A stretch of 64,000 nucleotides of DNA from Nocardioides bruguierae. Its GTDB lineage: Bacteria > Actinomycetota > Actinomycetes > Propionibacteriales > Nocardioidaceae. This document shows positions 59,408 to 64,000 of the stretch, in pieces. The DNA lies in the NCBI RefSeq assembly GCF_023656415.1, contig NZ_JAMOIL010000009.1, positions 1 through 64,000 on the forward strand. The letters are read 5' to 3'. The notes beneath the pieces were generated by a model, which did not search any database, was not told where the DNA came from, and saw only the letters and a list, made by a program, of their open reading frames with translations. Every line of letters starts with the position of its first letter. The stretch's first letter is position 1. The translations under genes were made by a program, and so were the position numbers.

Positions 59408-59434
59408 GTTCGGCGCTGTGCCCGGGGCGGATGG
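59408..59434 (-). promoter_or_regulatory. Candidate SigK promoter of the FAS1 gene
   Basis: On the minus strand CCATCC (59434-59429) is followed after 15 nt by CCGAAC (59413-59408). M. tuberculosis SigK promoters have CCATCC and CCGAAT with slightly longer spacing. About 110 nt of untranslated leader follows. Confidence 0.5.
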
Positions 59435-59486
59435 GTGGATTTCGAGAAATCTCCGAACTTTCTTGTTTCCGCAGTTCAGAGGCATG

Positions 59487-59617
59487 CCGGTGGTCGAGCA
59501 GCGAGGCCCTCCCTTGGTCGAGCGGCGAGGCCCTCCGGTGGTCGAGCAGCGAGGAGCTCCGGCGACGAGCGCACGACGAGACCACCCACCCGCACCTCGG
59601 CCACCCGCACCTCGGCC
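59487..59617. repeat. Tandem repeats in the FAS1/oxidoreductase intergenic region
   Basis: Three 24-nt units (59487, 59511, 59535) with core GGTCGAGCAGCGAGG, followed by two 15-nt units (59588, 59603). The third unit and its flank match the inverted sequence of the repeat at 62932-63115 at 33 of 36 positions. Apart from this and the FAS1 promoter, I see nothing in 59299-59749. Confidence 0.75.
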
Positions 59618-59749
59618 ACCAGGCTCCGGACGCACCACACCCGGCAGCGGGGCCCATGACCCTGCTGCCGGGTGCGACTCGTCGGCGTGCGCCGACGTCC
59701 AGGTGACGAGCGCGGGCGGGCGTCGTCCAGCCCTGCCCCGCGGCCCGCC

Positions 59750-61324
59750 TCAGCCCACGGTCACCTGGAGCGTGTGGATGCCGGAGGCACCGTCGGGGAA
59801 GGGGTCTGCGCGCACGTTCTGCTGCACCTCTCCGCTGCCCGTGACCACGCGCGCGGAGATGCTGTGGGAGCCGGGCTCGGCGTCCCAGCGCAGGAACCAC
59901 TGGCGCCAGTAGTCGTTGGCGACGTCGGGGCCGGCCTCCGCGTCGGTCCACGGGCCACCGTCGATGCTGACCTGCACCTGTCCGACACCGCCGGACTGCT
60001 GGGCCCACGCCACGCCGCCGATCGTGACCTCGCCGGCGTCCAGCTGCTCGAGGGCGGCGGGGGTGTCGATGCGGGCGGAGATCTTGATCGGGGCGTCGGT
60101 GGCCCAGTCGCGCTCGGTCCAGTAGGCCTGCGCGTCGTCGTAGGTGGTCAGCGTCATCCGGGTGATCCACTTGCAGGCGGAGACGAACCCGTAGAGGCCG
60201 GGCACGACCATCCGCGCCGGGAAGCCGTGCACCTGTGAGAGCGCCTCGCCGTTCATGCCGACCGCGATCATCGCGTCACGGCCGTCGGTGGCCACGGCGA
60301 GCGGGGTGGAGATGGTCATCCCGTCGAAGTCGGTGGAGAGGATCTGGTCGGCCCGGTCGCCGACACCCGCCTGGTCGAGCAGGTCGGTGAGCCGGACGCC
60401 GAGCCAGCGCGCGCCGCCCGCGTACGGACCGCCCACGGAGTTGGAGACGCAGGTCAGCGTGATGTCCCGCTCGATCAGGTCCATCGCGAGCAGGTCGTCG
60501 AACGTGAAGGTGAGCTCGTTCTCGACGTCGCCGTCGATGGTGAGCGTCCAGGAGTCGACGTCGACCGCCGGCACGTCGAGCCGGGTGTCGACGCGGTAGA
60601 AGTCGCCGATCGCCGTGCGCAGCGGCGTGATGCCCTTGACCTTGCCGTCGAGCCCGGTGGGGAAGGCCCCGGCCGGGTCGGCCGCCGGGGGCAGCGTGAC
60701 GTCGGCCGGGCCCGTGCGCAGCCGCGCGACGAGACGGCTCGCGCCGCCCGCGGCGGCGGCCACCACCGCCAGTGCACCGGCGGCCAGGAGCACCCCGCGG
60801 CGGGTCGGTCGCGCGCCGGCGTCCGCCTCGTCGTCGGCGGGGTGCAGCCAGGGCAGGGAGGAGAGCCCGGACGCGGCGACGCGGTGCAGCAGCACCAGCG
60901 AGCCGACGCCCGCGACACCGGTGGCGATGCCGGGCACGGCGTCGAGGACGCCGGACTGCGGGCGCACCAGCGCGAGCACCGTGGCGACGAGCACCAGCAG
61001 GCCCTCGAGCGTCGCGCCCGCCACGAGCCGACGTCGGGCCAGCAGGCCCGCCACGGCGGCGAGGACCAGGACCACCACGAGCACGCTGCCGAGGAGGATC
61101 GCCTTGTCGGCGGTGCCGAAGGTCTCGATCGCCCAGTTCTTCAGCGGCGTCGGGGTGAGGTCGATGACGGTGGAGCCCGTGGCGAGCACGGGCGAGGCGT
61201 CAGGTCTGACCAGGGCGGCGACCAGCTGACCGACGGCGAGGCCGACGAGCGTGGAGACCACGCCCATCAGCGCCCAGGTGGGGGCGCCGACGGCGCGGTT
61301 GGACTCGGTGCGGGGGGTCTCCAT
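59750..61324 (-). CDS. Membrane-anchored molybdopterin oxidoreductase (sulfite-oxidase fold)
   Basis: 524 aa. Four or five N-terminal membrane helices (about 15-165), a short Arg-rich linker, then the Mo-cofactor domain (about 235-400) with the Mo-ligand Cys in TLTCVSNSVGGPYAGGARWLG and GFPARMVVPGLYGFVSACKWI. A C-terminal Ig-like dimerisation domain ends in TLQVTV. It is close to MsrP/YedY and sulfite-oxidase-type enzymes that reduce or oxidise small S-oxides outside the membrane. Position beside the FAS1 and sigK genes suggests the same regulon. CCGAAC lies 7 nt before the ATG. Confidence 0.9.
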   Translation of the reverse strand: METPRTESNRAVGAPTWALMGVVSTLVGLAVGQLVAALVRPDASPVLATGSTVIDLTPTPLKNWAIETFGTADKAILLGSVLVVVLVLAAVAGLLARRRLVAGATLEGLLVLVATVLALVRPQSGVLDAVPGIATGVAGVGSLVLLHRVAASGLSSLPWLHPADDEADAGARPTRRGVLLAAGALAVVAAAAGGASRLVARLRTGPADVTLPPAADPAGAFPTGLDGKVKGITPLRTAIGDFYRVDTRLDVPAVDVDSWTLTIDGDVENELTFTFDDLLAMDLIERDITLTCVSNSVGGPYAGGARWLGVRLTDLLDQAGVGDRADQILSTDFDGMTISTPLAVATDGRDAMIAVGMNGEALSQVHGFPARMVVPGLYGFVSACKWITRMTLTTYDDAQAYWTERDWATDAPIKISARIDTPAALEQLDAGEVTIGGVAWAQQSGGVGQVQVSIDGGPWTDAEAGPDVANDYWRQWFLRWDAEPGSHSISARVVTGSGEVQQNVRADPFPDGASGIHTLQVTVG

Positions 61325-61359
61325 GCGAGTGGTTCGGAGCGGGCGCCCGGACGGCTTGG

Positions 61360-62847
61360 TCAGTCGGTGCCGGTCCTGTTGTCGGCCGTGGTGCCCGCGG
61401 CGGTGACCAGGTAGCTCTGGCCGTGGCGGGTGGTCCACTCCCAGCCGGTGGCGAGCCCCTGGGTGTCGAGGGCGCGGTGGTAGGCCCAGCCGAGGTGGGT
61501 CTTGGCGCGGTGGTGCCGTCGGCACAGGGGCGCGGCGTTGTCGGTCGCGGTCGGGCCGCCCCTGGCGTGGGGGAGCACGTGGTCGAGGTCGGCACGGCGT
61601 GAGGGTCGGCGGCACCACGGGAACACGCAGGTCGGCTCCGTCAGCACGACGTGTTCTCGGAACCGGTCGGGGAACTCGTAGGCCTCGCTGTGCCGTCGCA
61701 CGCGTGCGTCGATCACGGGCCTGACCGTGAGGGTGGATCTCGCGGGTGAGTCGGTGATCCACCTGGCGAGGACGTCGAGGGTGGTGAATCCACCGCCCAG
61801 GGCGCTGAGGCTCCCGGGTCCGGACTCGATCCTCGCGAGTGGCTCCTGATGGCGGTCGGCGGTGCCCTCGACCGCGGCGCGGACCGCGTCCTCGGAGAGG
61901 TGCACGTAGACGGTCATGTCCCGGGTCGTCGTGGGCCGGGCGGTCGTCCGGGGCAGGTGGCCCTGGAGCTGACGGCGGGCGATCTCGCCGAGGGCGGCCG
62001 CGCGGCGGACGTCGAGGGAGTCGACCGAGCCCGCCTCCCGGAGCTCGTCAGCGACCTGGCTCAGCGCGGCGTCGAGGTCCGCGGCGTCCGTGACGTCCGT
62101 GACGTCCGTGACGTCGAGCATCACGTCGACGCAGACGACGCCGGTGTGGTCGATCATCCGGTGGCCGGCGGGGGTCTGGTCGAGCGTGACGTGACGGGTC
62201 TCGGCGGCGTCGAGCGCCTGCTCCTCGGCGGCCTCCGGGTCGAACCGCACCAGCGCCTCGGTGACGAGCCGGTCGAGGGCGGTGGGGCCGATGCGGTGGC
62301 CGACCCCGGCGAGCTGGGCGTCGACGAACGCCGCTCCTGCGGCCGGCAGGTGCATCGTCCGCCGTGCGACCAGGCGGGCCCTGGACCAGGGCAGGGCGTG
62401 GTCGACCTCGCGGGCGTCGACGACCCGCACCCCTCCGTCGTCGCCCAGGGCGAGCCCGCGGGTCAGTGCCGCCCACGAGCGGGGCAGCCGGTGGCGGAGC
62501 TCGACGACGTCGCCGATGAAGGACCGACCGGCGTCGGTCGACATCCCCAGCGCGGCGGCCCACTCGACCACTGCCGCCTCGGTCACCAGTGGCGACCCCG
62601 GGCCGCCGAGGTCGAGGGGGCGGTCGCCGTGCAGGAAGGCCGGCGTCTCCCAGGCGTAGGCGGCGGCATCGGCGAGGCCCATCACGGCCTGCTCGGGGTG
62701 GGCCTCGACCCACGCCACCGTCGCCTGGGCGACCTCGACGTCGGCGACGTGCCGGGCGCGCCTGGCGTCGCGGACGCGCGTCAGGAGCGAGGCAGTGGGG
62801 TGGGTGCCCCTGGCCTCGTCGACGTCACGCTCCACGGTGCAGGTCAT
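61360..62847 (-). CDS. DUF222-HNH endonuclease (13E12-repeat family)
   Basis: 495 aa. N-terminal DUF222 region (about 20-330) and C-terminal HNH domain (CVFPWCRRPSRRADLDHVLPHARGGPTATDNAAPLCRRHHRAKTH). These genes are present in many copies in actinobacterial genomes and correspond to the mycobacterial 13E12 repeat proteins; they are candidate mobile or DNA-damage-linked nucleases. A 9-nt tandem repeat within the gene codes for VTDVTDVTD. TAAACT sits 7 nt before the ATG, so transcription is probably leaderless. Confidence 0.92.
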   Translation of the reverse strand: MTCTVERDVDEARGTHPTASLLTRVRDARRARHVADVEVAQATVAWVEAHPEQAVMGLADAAAYAWETPAFLHGDRPLDLGGPGSPLVTEAAVVEWAAALGMSTDAGRSFIGDVVELRHRLPRSWAALTRGLALGDDGGVRVVDAREVDHALPWSRARLVARRTMHLPAAGAAFVDAQLAGVGHRIGPTALDRLVTEALVRFDPEAAEEQALDAAETRHVTLDQTPAGHRMIDHTGVVCVDVMLDVTDVTDVTDAADLDAALSQVADELREAGSVDSLDVRRAAALGEIARRQLQGHLPRTTARPTTTRDMTVYVHLSEDAVRAAVEGTADRHQEPLARIESGPGSLSALGGGFTTLDVLARWITDSPARSTLTVRPVIDARVRRHSEAYEFPDRFREHVVLTEPTCVFPWCRRPSRRADLDHVLPHARGGPTATDNAAPLCRRHHRAKTHLGWAYHRALDTQGLATGWEWTTRHGQSYLVTAAGTTADNRTGTD

Positions 62848-62854
62848 GCCTGAC

Positions 62855-62860
62855 AGTTTA
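62855..62860 (-). promoter_or_regulatory. -10 box (TAAACT) of the HNH gene
   Basis: Minus-strand TAAACT, 7 nt upstream of ATG 62847; leaderless spacing. Confidence 0.6.
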
Positions 62861-62931
62861 CGCGATGATGAGTTCGAATCACAGGGTGTGGACTGGCCTG
62901 TGGAGAACGCTGAGGGTGGGCGTTGGCGGTC

Positions 62932-63115
62932 GGGTGCAGGGGTCTCGTGGCTCGTCGCCGGGGCTCCTCGCACCTCGACCACCGGTGGGTGCGGGTGCAG
63001 GGGTCTCGTGGCTCGTCGCCGGGGCTCCTCGCACCTCGACCACCGGTGGGTGCGGGCCGGCCTCCTCGCACCTTGACCACCGGTGGGTGCGGGCCGGCCT
63101 CCTCGACCGCGGGCG
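62932..63115. repeat. 61-bp tandem repeat, dispersed-repeat family
   Basis: Two nearly identical 61-bp units (62932-62992 and 62993-63053) are followed by a shortened 37-nt unit and a fragment ending near 63115. Core GCTCGTCGCCGGGGCTCC then CTCGCACCTCGACCACCGG. An inverted, diverged copy lies at 59535-59575. It separates the HNH gene from the enoyl-CoA hydratase gene, and its last copy is about 25 nt from the latter's start. Confidence 0.8.
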
Positions 63116-63138
63116 GGCCGCAGGGCAGGATGCGCCGC

Positions 63139-63900
63139 ATGGACGCCCCCCTGGTCCGCACCGACGTCGACGGCGCCGTCGTGACCCTCACGCTCGACTC
63201 CCCGGCCAACCGCAACGCGCTCTCGCGGCGGCTGCTGGCCGAGCTGGACGCGGCGCTCGTGGCCGCGGCCGAGCGCCCCGGCACGCGGGTCGTGGTGCTC
63301 GCCGCCACCGGCCGGGTCTTCTGCGCGGGCGCGGACCTGAGCGAGGCCGCGGGCGGGTCCATGGAGGAGACGACCGCGGCCATCGTCGGCCTGCAGCGAC
63401 GCATGCTCACCCTGCCCGTGCCCGTGCTGGCCCGGGTGCAGGGTCCGGTCCGCGCCGGCGGCCTCGGCCTGGTCGCGGCCGCGGACGTGGTGGTCGCCTC
63501 CACGCAGGCGACCTTCGCGCTCACCGAGGTGCGGCTCGGCCTGGCCCCGCTCGCCGTCAGCCTCACCGTGCTGCCCCGGCTCACCGACCGGGCAGCGGCC
63601 TGGGCGGCGCTGGGCGGCGAGGTCTTCGACGCCGCCACCGCCACGTCCTGGGGCCTGGTCACCACCGTCGTCGACGCCGACGACCTCGACGCCGAGGTCG
63701 GGTGGCGGGCCGACGTCCTCGCCCAGGGGGACCCGCAGGGCCAGCGGGAGACCAAGGCGCTGCTCGTCGCCGACCTCGTCGCGCGGATCGACGCGGAGGG
63801 TGCGAACGTGGCCCGCCGCTCGGCCACCCTGTTCGGCTCCGACGCGGCGCAGGCCGCGATGGCGGCGTTCCTCGAGCGGGGCCGTGGAAGAAATTCCTGA
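63139..63900 (+). CDS. Enoyl-CoA hydratase/isomerase family protein
   Basis: 253 aa crotonase. VTLTLDSPANRNALSRRLLAEL, oxyanion-hole segment ATGRVFCAGADLSE, and GPVRAGGLGLVAAADVVVAS. The second motif has AGGLGL and lacks the Glu seen in hydratases (Gly/Ala in its place), so isomerase or hydrolase activity is possible. ATG 63139 is preferred over 63130 because CAGGAT precedes it by 7 nt, the same arrangement as at the racemase gene. Confidence 0.88.
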   Translation: MDAPLVRTDVDGAVVTLTLDSPANRNALSRRLLAELDAALVAAAERPGTRVVVLAATGRVFCAGADLSEAAGGSMEETTAAIVGLQRRMLTLPVPVLARVQGPVRAGGLGLVAAADVVVASTQATFALTEVRLGLAPLAVSLTVLPRLTDRAAAWAALGGEVFDAATATSWGLVTTVVDADDLDAEVGWRADVLAQGDPQGQRETKALLVADLVARIDAEGANVARRSATLFGSDAAQAAMAAFLERGRGRNS

Positions 63901-63943
63901 CACGGGGGCAACCGGACGGGGGGTCGACCCGGTCCTCCAGGAC

Positions 63944-64000
63944 ATGACCACCCGATCTCGGGACCGGGAGACCACCACCGGACCCTCAGCGCAGGCGCCC
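63944..64000 (+). CDS. Possible start of a gene running off the window
   Basis: ATG 63944 with a weak CCAGGA site upstream opens a frame of 19 codons (MTTRSRDRETTT...) with no stop before the edge. Too short to assign. Confidence 0.3.
   Translation, partial: MTTRSRDRETTTGPSAQAP

Noticed and set aside
62855..62880. Possible SOS (LexA) box near TTCGAAC upstream of the HNH gene
   Set aside because: Only one half (CGAAC) is present; the second half after four bases is CATCG rather than GTTCG.
62868..62885. GAGTTCGAATCAC, which resembles the T-loop of a tRNA gene
   Set aside because: No acceptor, D or anticodon stems can be formed around it; it lies between the HNH gene promoter and the repeat array.

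Overview
This 64 kb window is chromosomal DNA from a very GC-rich actinobacterium, most likely a member of the Nocardioidaceae (Nocardioides or a close relative). The evidence is the GC-rich wobble use, the many genes whose start codon lies 6-8 nt after a TANNNT-type -10 box (leaderless genes), a SigK/RskA/MPT83-like locus, a DUF222-HNH endonuclease gene beside a dispersed repeat, a cydAB pair behind a Rex-like site, and Tat-exported DUF1800/DUF1501 proteins. I see no rRNA, tRNA, CRISPR array, prophage or insertion sequence. The taxonomic call is inference.

Layout. 0-6.5 kb: partial PadR regulator, an unknown protein, a tandem GNAT acetyltransferase, an exported DUF1800-DUF1501 pair, and YceI. 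6.7-7.2 kb: a 41-codon gene with its own terminator, then an intergenic region with 11-bp-phased GTTCACC repeats that look like PHO boxes. 7.2-13.5 kb: DEAD-box helicase, lipoprotein penicillin-binding protein, flotillin with NfeD-like partner. 13.6-20 kb: lipoprotein, TPR-LuxR regulator, then a TetR/glpD operon facing an alkyl-DHAP-synthase-like oxidase across a 17-bp gap covered by a palindromic operator. 20-30 kb: pirin, a GH1 protein that lacks its catalytic nucleophile, a MalY-type lyase, HIT protein, DUF4396 membrane protein behind a CsoR-like palindrome, an amino-acid ABC importer operon, a methylacyl-CoA racemase, a Baeyer-Villiger-type monooxygenase and CsbD. 30-41.5 kb: CPBP protease, cydAB, esterase and small membrane genes, and a MerR regulator facing a fadA-fadB beta-oxidation operon. 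41.7-51.5 kb: a secreted subtilase, a PadR-ABC transporter operon with an extra 57-aa gene, an AEC carrier and a YihY protein.

51.5-61.3 kb (minus strand) is the most distinctive region. sigK and rskA are followed, with overlapping stop and start codons, by a fused FAD-oxidoreductase/DUF1365 protein, two tandem cyclopropane-synthase-family methyltransferases and a DUF1295 membrane protein. Immediately upstream sit an MPT70/MPT83-like FAS1 lipoprotein and a membrane-anchored molybdopterin oxidoreductase. The Mycobacterium tuberculosis sigK locus and regulon contain the same families, but the gene order and the fusion differ here. I infer an envelope- or redox-stress regulon that modifies membrane lipids. 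The window ends with a DUF222-HNH gene, a complex repeat, an enoyl-CoA hydratase and the possible start of one more gene.
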